From assembly GCA_036557785.1 (NCBI GenBank), contig DATBGZ010000001.1, positions 1-21,865 of the forward strand: a DNA stretch of 21,865 nt, in the 5' to 3' direction. Below, one piece after another: positions 1 to 8,483 of this stretch. Below the pieces are notes generated by a model. It was not told the DNA's origin. It worked only from the letters and a program-made list of their open reading frames with translations, and did no database searches. This stretch comes from DATBGZ01 sp036557785. GTDB lineage: Bacteria > Actinomycetota > Actinomycetes > Mycobacteriales > Micromonosporaceae. The position numbers and the translations under genes are program-made. The stretch's first letter is position 1; each line of letters begins with the position of its first letter.

Positions 1-149
1 CGAGTAGGTCACCCTGCCGATCAGCCAACCCCAACGACACAAGCCACTCCCCGAGCCGAGAACCACACTGCCGTGATTCTCAGCCAAAGCCAGCCCGACC
101 GGTGGGAGCCACGCCCCGAGAAAGACACCGCTCACCTAGCACGCCTCGT
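1..149. other. Unidentified sequence beyond the ATPase breakpoint
   Basis: On the minus strand the P-type ATPase similarity stops near position 150, and this segment holds whatever replaced it. One minus-strand frame running off the window edge (about 57 down to 1) reads RLGEWLVSLGLADRQGDLL, which looks protein-like, but I cannot assign it to a family. An imperfect inverted repeat lies at 58-81. An insertion or deletion junction is the likely explanation; no transposase motif is visible. Confidence 0.3.
58..81. repeat. Imperfect inverted repeat near the ATPase break
   Basis: GAGAACCAC and GTGATTCTC are 9-base arms with one mismatch around a 6-base spacer. The repeat overlaps the chance stop codon of the truncated ATPase frame. 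It could be a hairpin or the terminus of a mobile element. No T-tract follows on either strand. Confidence 0.35.
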
Positions 150-970
150 CTGGCCAGGGTTCGGGCCTCGAGCGAGTTCGCCACCGTGAAGCTCGATGGC
201 ATGGAGATTGGGATGGTCGCGATGAACAGGATGACCAGGAACGGCAGCAACTCCTGCCACGCGGTCCCATGCACGACGGCGACCAGCACCAGGACCAGGG
301 CAAGGACCACGTCCAGATAGGCCAGATAGCGGACGATGGCGAATAGCAGCACCTGCAGCCGTCCGGGCGCCTCGGCGGTGCGCACGAGTTCAGCGGTCTT
401 GCCGTAGGTACTCGCCGTCCCGGTCGCGGTTACCCGCGCGATCGCCTCGCCGTGAGTCACGGTCGAGGCCGACGACACGGCATCGCCGGCACTCTTCGCG
501 ACGTCGATCGACTCGCCCGTGAGCGCCGACTCGTCGACGTTGAGGTTGCCTTCGACGATCTCGATGTCGGCGGGCACGAGGTCACCGAGCCGGACGTGCA
601 CGACATCCCCGGGGACGAGTTCGCGCGACGGCAGCGTCAGCCACCAGCTCTTCCTCAGGGTTCGGATGTTGATCTGCAGCTGTCGACGCAGGTAGCCGAT
701 GGCCGTCTTCGCCCGCGTCTCCTGAACTTCGCCTGTCACCGCTGAGAACAGCAGGAGGAGGAAGACGAAGACGGCTTGGCTGCCCTTGCCGAGCAGCACC
801 TCGAAGATCATGGCGGCTTCCAGCAGCCACGGGACCGGACCCCACAATCGCTTCAGGGTCCCTCTTACCAGGCCGACTTGCGGCTCGGGGACCTCGTTGT
901 AGCCGTATTGCGCCCGCTTGGAGCGAACGTCAGAGTTGGTCAGCCCGCGGCCGCGATACGTGTCTTCCAT
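80..970 (-). pseudogene. Truncated plasma-membrane H+-ATPase-type P-type ATPase
   Basis: This is the N-terminal third of a type III (proton-pumping) P-type ATPase. From the ATG at 970, preceded by GGAG, it shows the cation-transporter N-terminal domain (GLTNSDVRSKRAQYGYNEVP), the WGPVPWLLEAA first membrane segment, the actuator domain with ELVPGDVVHVRLGDLVPAD and the dephosphorylation motif LTGES, then the TM3-TM4 region with PISMPSSFTVANSLEARTLARRGVL. The catalytic DKTGT phosphorylation motif should follow within about 25 residues, but similarity stops at about position 150. About 18 unrelated residues lead to a stop. Intact relatives have about 800-900 residues, so this one cannot be phosphorylated or pump. 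It lies 212 bases downstream of the NUDIX gene on the same strand; that gap shows no gene and no riboswitch. The family call is firm; the cause of the truncation is unknown. Confidence 0.85.
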
Positions 971-1182
971 ATCGGCGATTTCTCCGCTCCGCGCCACTGC
1001 AGGATGGCCACTCCATGTAGAACCGGCAGTGCCACGCAGTAGCGCCGTCAAGAACTTCTGTGCTCCATCTACATATAACAGGATAATGGTTGCGAGTGGC
1101 GAAGTTTCTGTGGCCGGCTCGACTTCGAATCCGTCAGGCCGCCTCTGCGAATTGATCGACGGTGCGGGCAGGCGTTGGGTAG

Positions 1183-1698
1183 TCACGGCGGCCGGACCGG
1201 GGAGCTCGACCGCGGCACCGTGGTTGACTCGAGAGGTCGCCACATGTTTCCCAGGTACACGCCGGTGCCTGCGTTGGTGGCTGTTAGCACCCGGCGGATG
1301 TGTCCGCCGATGGGTGGGCGCAGCGGCAGGCGAGCCAGGTCGGCGATCGGCACCAGTGCGGGGATCAGGCCGGGCTCGCGCTGCTGGGGCTCGTCTGGGG
1401 GGCGATGGTTGGTGACGAGGAAGACGACGTCGACCGTGCTCTGCCGCGTGAATGGGTCGTTCGCTTCGACGACGAAGGCGACGCGGTAAGGCAGGACGCG
1501 CACTCCGGTCTCTTCGAAGACCTCGCGCCGGGCGCATGAGGCCAGTGACTCGCCGGGGTTGGGCGTACCTCCGGGAAGCACCCAGCTCTCTTTGCGGTCG
1601 CGCTTGCGGCGGACGAGCAGGATGCGCTCATCGGTGGTCGTCACGATGACCGAGGCGCGTAGGGCTGGGTAGGCGTTGGGCGAGGGTGGCTGGTCCAC
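1183..1698 (-). CDS. NUDIX hydrolase
   Basis: A 171-residue protein with a complete Nudix box at residues 44-66: G44, E50, R58-E59, E62-E63 and G65. This is the Mg2+-binding catalytic loop that hydrolyses a nucleoside diphosphate linked to another moiety; the substrate cannot be read from the sequence. The start is a GTG at 1698 behind a GGGGG run. It lies 28 bases after the HAD gene on the same strand, so it is probably third in the transcript that begins at the fluoride riboswitch at 3980-4025. The tail after about residue 150 is rich in S, P and R and may be non-conserved. Nucleotide-pool cleaning would fit a stress role; that is inference. Confidence 0.85.
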   Translation of the reverse strand: MDQPPSPNAYPALRASVIVTTTDERILLVRRKRDRKESWVLPGGTPNPGESLASCARREVFEETGVRVLPYRVAFVVEANDPFTRQSTVDVVFLVTNHRPPDEPQQREPGLIPALVPIADLARLPLRPPIGGHIRRVLTATNAGTGVYLGNMWRPLESTTVPRSSSPVRPP

Positions 1699-1726
1699 GG
1701 TGCGGCCCCCTTTCTTGAATGGTCGA

Positions 1727-2191
1727 CTAGGGGCGAAGGGTGGCGGTCAATGCCCGCTCGTCGGTGACGAGATCGAGGGCGGTCAGGATCGATGGGCAGA
1801 CCACGTCGGCCGCGAGCAGGGCTTGGGTGCTGGCTCCCTCGGCGCCGAGCACCGCGATGCCGACGGCGACACTGCGCAGCAGTGCTGCGTCGTTGGTACC
1901 GTTTCCGATCGCGGCGCACAGCCCAGGGCCGAGTGCGTGGGCCACCGCGGCCTTCTCCTGGCCGTTGCTGACGCGGTAGGCCGGCACGCCGAGCAGGTCG
2001 CTGATCTCCGCCATGGTTGCCTAGGTGTCGGCAGAGATCAGGCGGACATCGAGCACCTGGCGTGCGGCCGCCATGCGCTCGATCACACCCGGGACGAGAT
2101 TGCCGCGCTTGCTCAGCGTCCCATTGACGTCAACGAGCAGATGTTCCAGCCGTACGAGGGCGCGGCCGGGTACCGCTACGACCAGACTCAT
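1727..2191 (-). pseudogene. COG4087-type HAD hydrolase with in-frame amber codon
   Basis: Read from the ATG at 2191, behind a GAGGAGGAG ribosome binding site, this is a soluble P-type-ATPase-like HAD protein of 154 codons. Motif I is DVNGTL (these proteins commonly have DxNGT), motif II is the S of LISADT, the motif III lysine is in QEKAAVAHAL, and motif IV is GNGTNDAALL. Codon 57 is TAG (2021-2023), between SADT and ATMAEIS; both flanks are in one frame and collinear with the family, where F, Y or H is usual. A single change from TAC to TAG is the simplest cause. The product would stop at 56 residues; a start at ATG 2014 could give a C-terminal piece lacking motif I. The ATG overlaps the GTPase stop as ATGA, so the two were translationally coupled. 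Readthrough or a sequencing error cannot be excluded. Confidence 0.8.
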
Positions 2192-3951
2192 GTGCTCCTC
2201 CTCAAGGGTTGTGGGCGGGCAGGCGATGCGGCGGCCGGCGTGGATCCGGCTTGCGCCACGCTTGCATAGCATGTCAGCTCGTCGATGAGCTTGGTCAGTG
2301 TGTCGGCACGGCTGGTCAGCTCGGCCCGCGCAAGGCCCGCGGCATCGGCAGCCGTGGTCGCGAGAGCTTCGGCCTGGGCCAGCGCCGCGGCGAGGCCGCC
2401 AGTCGCCTCGCCGTACCGGGCGTCGATGCTGCGAGTCAGGTCGCGGGCGGCCTGGGCGAGTAGGTCCCGGAATGCCGCGGTAGCGCGCCCGAGCTGGCGA
2501 GGTACGAGATCGTCGACCTCGTCGAGCAGCACCCGCCGCACCAGGCCGCGTCCCAGGCGCGCGGGCAGTGCACGCCGGATGGTGGCGGCCAGGTCGGTGG
2601 TATAGCCGATGTCGGGCTGGTAGGTTGCATCCACGGTTGCCGCTGCGACGACAGGGGCGTCCGGGGCGGGCAGACTCAGCGGCAGGCCGAGCTGATCGGC
2701 GGCGACACGCCGTACGGTCTCCAGGTCGTGACGCAAACCAGCCGTAAGGCGTTCGTCGAGTTCGGTTTGCGCGGCGGCGATGGCGCCGCGCCGCTCGGCA
2801 CACCAGTGTGCGACGAGATGCCCGGTCCGTTCGCCGGCGACCGCGCGACCGCCGGCCTCGATGTGGCCGGCCACGCCGGTGAGCCGGTCGAGAGCGTCGA
2901 GGAGGGCTGTCCGAACGTCCTCGGTGATGCTGGGCGTCTGAGCGCGGGCGGTTTCGTCCAGGTCGGCGCTGGTGCGGGTGGCCCAGGCGCGCACGATGTC
3001 GGCGGCGTCGCGGCGGTGTTGCTCGACGACGCGCAGGCTGGCGCGGAATGCGCCGACCCGGTCGTGGGCGTCGCTCGCGGCGAGTTCGGCGACGCGCAGG
3101 GTCAGCTGGACGTCGTCGAGCGATGCGCGGGCGATCCGTAGGGCGTGGGCGGCCACCGCCCGGGACAGGTCGCTGTCCCGGCGCCGGTCGAGGTAGTGGC
3201 GGAGGTCGACGTCCAGCCCGTCCAGCGCCCCCGAGTCGCCGGCCAGTGCCGCGACGCCGGAGATCGCATAGACGGCTATCGTCGCGTTCGGCACCGCTGT
3301 CGCGAGCACCCCGGCGACGAAGCGCTTGGCTTGGTCCAGCTCGTCGGGGGCGAGCCGGTCGACCTTGTTGAGGACCACGAACAGTGCCACGGCGCGGGCG
3401 GCGATCTCGGCGAGCAGGTCGCGTTCGCTGGCCGACATTGGTGGATCGGCGGTCAGCACGAAGACCGCCGCGTCGAGCTGCTCGTGGGCGGCGCGCGCAT
3501 GGGCTGTTGCCTGGGTGTAGACCGAGCCAACACCGGGGGTGTCGATCAGCTCGACGCCGCCGCGCAGCAGCGGCGCCTCCAGGCACGCGGTGACCGAGGC
3601 CAGAGCCCGACGGTTGCCGGGGTTGCCGGCTTCGGTGACCAGGTCGGCCAGGATCGTGAGTGGATATTCCTCGGCGCGACCATCGATGTACTGGGCGACC
3701 ACCCGGGGCGGCAGCCCGTCCCGGACCGCTGTTGCCACGGCGGTGACCGGGGTGACGCCCATCGGCAGCAGGCTGCTGGACAGCAGCGCGTTAACCAGGG
3801 TGCTCTTGCCGCGCTTGGCCTCCCCGACGACGGCGACTCGTAGCCGCCCTGAGGCCAGCCGTTCGCTCAGTCCGATGACGGCGCCATGGCGCTGGTTGGC
3901 CACTGCGGCGAGCTCGTCGAGCACGGCAGCCAGACCACGTCCTGCGACCAT
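2188..3951 (-). CDS. Dynamin-like GTPase
   Basis: A 587-residue large GTPase. G1 (Walker A) is GEAKRGKST at residues 43-51, G2 threonines lie in GVTPVTAV (about 66-72), G3 is DTPG at 137-140 and G4 is NKVD at 195-198. The C-terminal two thirds is Ala/Arg-rich and probably helical, as in bacterial dynamin-like proteins that assemble on membranes; no transmembrane segment is obvious. I chose ATG 3951 because a GGGAGGGG ribosome binding site lies just upstream; the in-frame GTG at 3969 lies before that site. The gene is led by a fluoride riboswitch and is the first of a GTPase-HAD-NUDIX operon, with an ATGA overlap to the HAD gene. A membrane-repair or remodelling role under fluoride is inference. 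Confidence 0.85.
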   Translation of the reverse strand: MVAGRGLAAVLDELAAVANQRHGAVIGLSERLASGRLRVAVVGEAKRGKSTLVNALLSSSLLPMGVTPVTAVATAVRDGLPPRVVAQYIDGRAEEYPLTILADLVTEAGNPGNRRALASVTACLEAPLLRGGVELIDTPGVGSVYTQATAHARAAHEQLDAAVFVLTADPPMSASERDLLAEIAARAVALFVVLNKVDRLAPDELDQAKRFVAGVLATAVPNATIAVYAISGVAALAGDSGALDGLDVDLRHYLDRRRDSDLSRAVAAHALRIARASLDDVQLTLRVAELAASDAHDRVGAFRASLRVVEQHRRDAADIVRAWATRTSADLDETARAQTPSITEDVRTALLDALDRLTGVAGHIEAGGRAVAGERTGHLVAHWCAERRGAIAAAQTELDERLTAGLRHDLETVRRVAADQLGLPLSLPAPDAPVVAAATVDATYQPDIGYTTDLAATIRRALPARLGRGLVRRVLLDEVDDLVPRQLGRATAAFRDLLAQAARDLTRSIDARYGEATGGLAAALAQAEALATTAADAAGLARAELTSRADTLTKLIDELTCYASVAQAGSTPAAASPARPQPLRRST

Positions 3952-3979
3952 GACGGCCCCTCCCACCACGAGGTGAACC

Positions 3980-4025
3980 AGGGACCGTTGGCGATCATCG
4001 CGCTTTGTGGGCGAGCCCCTCCGCC
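3980..4025 (-). promoter_or_regulatory. Fluoride riboswitch upstream of the GTPase operon
   Basis: The minus-strand leader has the crcB-motif architecture. GGCG (4025-4022) pairs with CGCC (4013-4010) as the pseudoknot. P1 is GGGGCT (4019-4014) with GGTCCC (3986-3981). P2 is GCGA (4001-3998) with TCGC (3994-3991). The A40 equivalent (3988) and U48 equivalent (3980) are kept. It is a variant: the A6 position is G (4021) and the U38 position is C (3990). Downstream GGGGCCGT (3960-3953), which contains part of the ribosome binding site and nearly touches the ATG, can pair with ACGGTCCC (3988-3981). Free RNA should therefore hide the start, and ligand-stabilised P1 should expose it. Confidence 0.87.
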
Positions 4026-4039
4026 GTCATGCAACCTCC

Positions 4040-4069
4040 ACTCTAGTCACGCGCGGTGCCGTCGGTCAT
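4040..4069 (-). promoter_or_regulatory. Predicted promoter of the GTPase operon
   Basis: On the minus strand a -35-like ATGACC (4069-4064) and a -10-like TAGAGT (4045-4040) are separated by 18 bases. Transcription would start near 4033, just before the riboswitch. The elements interleave with those of the divergent promoter. Confidence 0.45.
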
Positions 4070-4072
4070 GAT
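4044..4072 (+). promoter_or_regulatory. Predicted promoter of the MoxR/DUF58 operon
   Basis: A weak -35-like TAGTCA (4044-4049) and a -10-like CATGAT (4067-4072) have a 17-base spacer and would start transcription near 4079, immediately before the plus-strand riboswitch. Its -35 overlaps the -10 of the opposite promoter, and its -10 overlaps the opposite -35. Confidence 0.35.
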
Positions 4073-4081
4073 GGACCGCGA

Positions 4082-4128
4082 GGGTGATGGGGCCCACCGA
4101 CAACCGCGGCGATCCGCTGACGGTCCCT
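4082..4128 (+). promoter_or_regulatory. Fluoride riboswitch upstream of the MoxR/DUF58 operon
   Basis: GGTG (4083-4086) pairs with CACC (4095-4098) as the pseudoknot, followed by the canonical ATG (4087-4089). P1 is GGGGCC (4089-4094) with GGTCCC (4122-4127). P2 is GCGG (4106-4109) with CCGC (4114-4117). U38, A40 and U48 equivalents are 4118, 4120 and 4128. The G-rich ribosome binding region GGGGCC (4142-4147) repeats the P1 5' strand and can steal GGTCCC, hiding the start at 4151. The C-to-T change in GGTG/CACC keeps the pseudoknot paired. Confidence 0.9.
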
Positions 4129-4150
4129 GCCGATGAGGCGGGGGGCCCTG

Positions 4151-5050
4151 ATGGAGGAGCGGCGCTCGCGTGCGGGCCGCGTGATAGCGGCGGCCGCGTG
4201 CCTGGCCCTCGCGGCGGCTGGCTTGCCAGCGCGGGGCGGGGTGTTTCTATCGGCCAATGTGCCTGGCTGGCTCGGCCGGGCCGTTGTCTGGCTGCCGACC
4301 GTGGTGCTTTCGGCCGCCACGCTGGCCATGCTCGTGGCACTGGTTGCCCTGGTCGTGCGGCGCCGCCGACGGCGGCGCGACGACCTCTGGGTCGTGCAGC
4401 GCCCGCGGGGCCAGTGGTCGGGCCTGGTCGTCGTGCTGTTGCTGCTGCCCGTCGTTGCCGTGGTCGTGCTGGCGACGCGCGTCGTGGCCCGAGTCGCGGT
4501 GCCCGCACCGGCCGGTGCGCAGTCGGTGGGTCCCGGAGTGTCGATGGGAGCGCCGCCGACGGCGCCGCCGAGCACTGGGTCGCCGTCGCCGGTGGGCGGC
4601 TGGATTCTGATCGGGGTCATGGTCGTGCTCGCGGTCGTCGCTGGCTTGGTCGTGCTGCGGTGGACGGGCCGGGGGCGAGCCGGCACGGTGGCGGGACCGG
4701 CGCGCGTCGACGCGGGTGAGTTGGCGGTCGCGGTGCAGGCCGCGGTCAGTGCGCTCGAGACGACCCGGGATGAGGATCCTCGCGCGGCGGTGATCGCCTG
4801 CTACGCCGCGATGGAGGCCTCCTTGCGGTCGACGCGGGCCGCGCCGCAGGCGTCCGACGCACCCACCGACGTGCTCGCCCGGGCGGTGTCGCAGGGACTC
4901 GTCCGAGGCCCGGCGGCGATGCGGCTGACGCAGCTGTTCACCGAGGCGCGCTACAGCAGGCATGTGTACACAGTGGAGCATCGTGATCAGGCGGCCGAGG
5001 CGCTGCGGGTGATCCGGGCCGAGGTGGCGCGCGCGGGGGTTGTCGCATGA
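4151..5050 (+). CDS. DUF4129 domain membrane protein
   Basis: A 299-residue protein. Hydrophobic segments lie at about residues 12-28, 45-69, 89-113 and 149-170, with an R-rich cytoplasmic stretch after the second and a P/S/T-rich linker (about 115-148) before the fourth. The C-terminal soluble domain (about 205-295) has the DUF4129 pattern: CYAAMEASL, then GLVRGPAAMRLTQLFTEARY and a final helix. ATG 4151 is preferred over ATG 4133 because the G-rich site at 4140-4145 is positioned for it. In this family such proteins are encoded with MoxR and DUF58 genes, as here. Its exact role is unknown. It is the first gene after the fluoride riboswitch at 4082-4128 and overlaps the next gene by ATGA. 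Confidence 0.85.
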   Translation: MEERRSRAGRVIAAAACLALAAAGLPARGGVFLSANVPGWLGRAVVWLPTVVLSAATLAMLVALVALVVRRRRRRRDDLWVVQRPRGQWSGLVVVLLLLPVVAVVVLATRVVARVAVPAPAGAQSVGPGVSMGAPPTAPPSTGSPSPVGGWILIGVMVVLAVVAGLVVLRWTGRGRAGTVAGPARVDAGELAVAVQAAVSALETTRDEDPRAAVIACYAAMEASLRSTRAAPQASDAPTDVLARAVSQGLVRGPAAMRLTQLFTEARYSRHVYTVEHRDQAAEALRVIRAEVARAGVVA

Positions 5051-5546
5051 GACCGACCGGGCGGGCGGCCGGCGTGATCCTGGCCTGGGCGGGCCTGGCC
5101 GCCCTGGGCTATCTGCTCGCCGGTCCCGCGGGCGCCGCCGTTGTGGCTCTGGTCGCGACCTGCGCGGCCGTGGTGGCCGTACGCGTGCTCGGCCTGCCGG
5201 TACGCAGACCCCGGAGGTCGCCGGGCCCACCACAGCCATCCGGTGGCGCCACGGGCGGTCCCAGCGGTCGTATCCCGCGGTTGGAGAAGGTGGAGGCCAT
5301 GGTGGCGTGGGCAGGCTCGCGCGGTCGCGACTTCGAGTACGGCGCGCGGCGGCTGATCCGGGATCTGGCCACCGACCGACTGGTGCGGCGCCACGGCGTC
5401 GATCTGGCGACGGACCCGGCCGCTGCCCGGGCGGTGATAGGGGAGCGATCGTGGCGCTACATCGACCCATCTGTGTCGTTTGAGGCGTCAGAGTCGGGTG
5501 TGGACAGTCGAACCCTGACCGAGCTCGTGGTCATGCTGGAGGACCT

Positions 5547-5550
<4 letters not shown>
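5047..5550 (+). CDS. Small membrane protein of the MoxR/DUF58 operon
   Basis: A 167-residue protein I do not recognise by name. Two adjacent hydrophobic segments (about residues 9-27 and 29-47) are followed by a basic, Pro-rich linker and a soluble C-terminal half of about 90 residues with no Cys and no obvious catalytic motif (RRLIRDLATDRLVRRHGVD and an ESGVDSRTLTELVVMLEDL end). Start and stop overlap the neighbouring genes by four bases (ATGA upstream, GTGA downstream), so it is translationally coupled inside the operon. It probably anchors or partners the DUF4129 and MoxR products at the membrane; that is inference from position. Confidence 0.8.
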
Positions 5551-6511
<961 letters not shown>

Positions 6512-6515
<4 letters not shown>

Positions 6516-7843
6516 CCGACCCGACCGAGGACCGTGAGCCGAGCGCGACCCATCCGCTGAGCTGGTGGCCGGCACCCCTGGCCACGGCGGCGGCGACGGC
6601 CGGCATGCTCGCGTTGCTGGCCGCGATCGTCCTGCACCGCGCCGAGCTGGTGATCGTCGCATGTGGACCGTTGGCCCTGCTCGCAACGGCCCCACGCCAC
6701 CGAGCGGCCAGCACCATCTCCGTCCAGGTCGCCACGCAGACCGTCCGGCTGGTCGAGTTCGACGAGCTGGTCCTGACCGTACGGGTCAGTGCCGACAGGC
6801 CGCTGGACCATCTGGCGGTACGACTGGTCGCGGGCCTGCCGTTGACCACTGCGGTCGAGTCGAGCGGGGACGTGGCCATCGATTCCAACCACTTGCACTG
6901 CCAGTGGCGGTTGCGCCCTGCCCGGTGGGGTCGCTGGCCCATCGGCACGGTTGAGATCGCCGCGTACGCCTGCGGCCGCCTCGTCCACGCCACCGTGCGG
7001 GTCGACGCAGGAGCGGTCGCGGTGTACCCGCACATGGTGGCCCTGCCGGGGCTGCCGCGGCCGACCCGGCTGCGGGCCCTCGTTGGCGAGCATGTCGCGG
7101 CAGCGGTCGGCCCTGGAGTGGAGTTCGCCGGGGCCCGGCCGTACCACAACGGCGACGAGGCCAGGCGCGTGCACGCGCGCCTGTCCGCTCGGCGGGGGCA
7201 GCTGTTCGTCACCGAACGACACGCCGAGCGGTTGGCCGATGTGGTGGTGGTCGTCGATGGGTTCTCCGACATCGGCGCTCCGGTGCGCTCCACCCTCGAC
7301 ATCGCGGTCCGGGCGTGCGCGAGCGTCGCGGCAGCGTACCTGCGCGTGGGTGACCGGGCCGGAGCGATGCTGCTCGGCAGCGGCGGCGTTCCGCGCTCGG
7401 TGCCGCTGGGGCTGGGTCGCCTGCAACTGGCGCGCGTGGTGGAGCTGCTCATCCGTGCCCGCGACGGCATCAGCGCGGTGGAGCCGAACCTTGCCCCGTT
7501 GCCACCACAGGTGCTGCCGCCCGGGGCTCTGGTGCTGGTGGCGAGTCCGTTAGCCGATCAGCGGGTGATCGACGTGCTCGCGGGCCTGCGCGACCGCGGC
7601 GCAACGACGATCTTGCTCGATGTCCTCGACCCCGGCATCCTGCCCGCGCCGTCTCGACGCATGGACGCCGTGGCACGGCGTCTGTGGTTACTGGACCGCG
7701 AGGCGCTGCTCTCGCGCCTCGCCGACCTCGGCGTCGCCGTGCTGCCGGCAGCCGACCTGTCGACCCTCGCGGAGACACTGGCCACCATGCGCGTGCCGCG
7801 ACCTCGATCGGGCACCGCCCGGGTACCAGTCGGGCGCGGATGA
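6512..7843 (+). CDS. DUF58 domain protein
   Basis: A 443-residue protein with two N-terminal hydrophobic segments (about residues 22-42 and 46-60), a beta-rich extracytoplasmic-type region, and then the DUF58 signature at about 203-235: EFAGARPYHNGDEARRVHA. This is followed by DVVVVVDGF, which resembles the MIDAS-like start of a vWA fold. DUF58 proteins are usual partners of MoxR ATPases. It starts with GTG overlapping the moxR-like stop (GTGA) and ends overlapping the next ATG (ATGA). Confidence 0.93.
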
Positions 7844-8343
7844 GACCCGCTGTTGCCCTGGCCTGCGCGTTCGCTGCCGTCGCCCTGCCCGGCGCGCGAC
7901 TCTGGTCGGCGGCCGGGTGGCCGGCGGGCCTGCTCCTTGCCGCTGCTGGCGCCGCCGCGGTCATGGCGGCGCTGGGCCGATCGGCGCGCGCGGTGAGCGT
8001 GACCGCGTCTCTGATCGTCACCCTCGCCGCATGGGCGGTGTGGGTGCACCGTGCCCACGATTCGCTGCTGCTGGCGGTCGGGGAGTCGCTGCTGCTTGCC
8101 GGCTATCTCGTGGCGGCTGATGCGGCCCGGCTCCGGCGGCCCGAGGGCGGTCAGCGGGTCAGGTCGCGGCGCCCTCTGCCGTACCCCGCCGTGGCGGTGC
8201 TCGGCACGACCGGAATTGTCACGGCCGCGGCCACGCTGCCGGTCGCATCCACCGTCGCGTTTCTGATAGGACTTGCGGGCGCTGCGTGCGGCTATGCGCT
8301 GGCGATCGGCGGCCATCCGCGCGATCGGTCCAGTGCGGACTGA
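7840..8343 (+). CDS. Polytopic membrane protein, last gene of the MoxR/DUF58 operon
   Basis: A 167-residue, strongly hydrophobic protein with about six predicted membrane segments (for example at about residues 4-20, 22-42, 47-65, 73-90, 114-130 and 132-150) and a short R-rich loop in the middle. I do not recognise a family. The ATG at 7840 overlaps the DUF58 stop as ATGA, so the longer in-frame start inside DUF58 (7684) is rejected. Its position suggests a membrane component of the MoxR-DUF58-DUF4129 assembly. Confidence 0.8.
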   Translation: MRPAVALACAFAAVALPGARLWSAAGWPAGLLLAAAGAAAVMAALGRSARAVSVTASLIVTLAAWAVWVHRAHDSLLLAVGESLLLAGYLVAADAARLRRPEGGQRVRSRRPLPYPAVAVLGTTGIVTAAATLPVASTVAFLIGLAGAACGYALAIGGHPRDRSSAD

Positions 8344-8368
8344 CACCCCTGCGGGCGCCCCGTAGGAT
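8340..8368 (+). promoter_or_regulatory. Predicted promoter of the small Cys protein gene
   Basis: CTGACA (8340-8345) and TAGGAT (8363-8368) are separated by 17 bases, a good match to the vegetative sigma consensus, starting RNA near 8375. It overlaps the stop of the previous gene. The riboswitch at 8393 follows, so the small gene has its own fluoride-controlled transcript even if operon readthrough also occurs. Confidence 0.55.
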
Positions 8369-8392
8369 CGACAGCGCGGCGCAGCGCCGCCC

Positions 8393-8455
8393 GGCGATGG
8401 ATCCCGCCGGGGCCACCCGAGCGTGGCCGAAACCGCCGGACGGCCGATGGGTCCT
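8393..8455 (+). promoter_or_regulatory. Fluoride riboswitch with an extra hairpin
   Basis: GGCG (8393-8396) pairs with CGCC (8405-8408) as the pseudoknot, with ATG at 8397-8399. P1 is GGATCC (8399-8404) with GGGTCC (8449-8454), including a T-G pair. P2 is GCC (8435-8437) with GGC (8442-8444). A40 and U48 equivalents are 8447 and 8455. Unlike the other four leaders it carries an inserted hairpin, GGCCAC (8411-8416) with GTGGCC (8423-8428), between the pseudoknot and the GAAACCGC segment. The U38 position is C (8445) while A6 is kept. Confidence 0.82.
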
Positions 8456-8476
8456 GCCTGGATGCGTCGGGCAGGA
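8452..8476 (+). promoter_or_regulatory. Shine-Dalgarno-sequestering hairpin
   Basis: TCCTGCC (8452-8458) is perfectly complementary to GGCAGGA (8470-8476), which contains most of the ribosome binding site for ATG 8484, with a 9-11 base loop. The left arm shares 8452-8454 with the P1 3' strand of the riboswitch, so the two structures exclude each other. This is the clearest expression platform in the window. Confidence 0.7.
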
Positions 8477-8483
8477 GGCCGAC

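Noticed and set aside
971..1182. Possible fluoride riboswitch before the P-type ATPase
   Set aside because: I looked for GGCG...CGCC with the TGATGG core on the minus strand and found none.
2021..3586. Long minus-strand open frame (521 codons) overlapping the GTPase gene
   Set aside because: Arg/Pro-rich shadow frame. Only its last 56 codons, from ATG 2191, are real and belong to the HAD gene.
4247..5470. 407-codon minus-strand frame opposite the DUF4129 gene
   Set aside because: His/Arg/Pro-rich composition typical of the antisense of a GC-rich gene, with no family motif.
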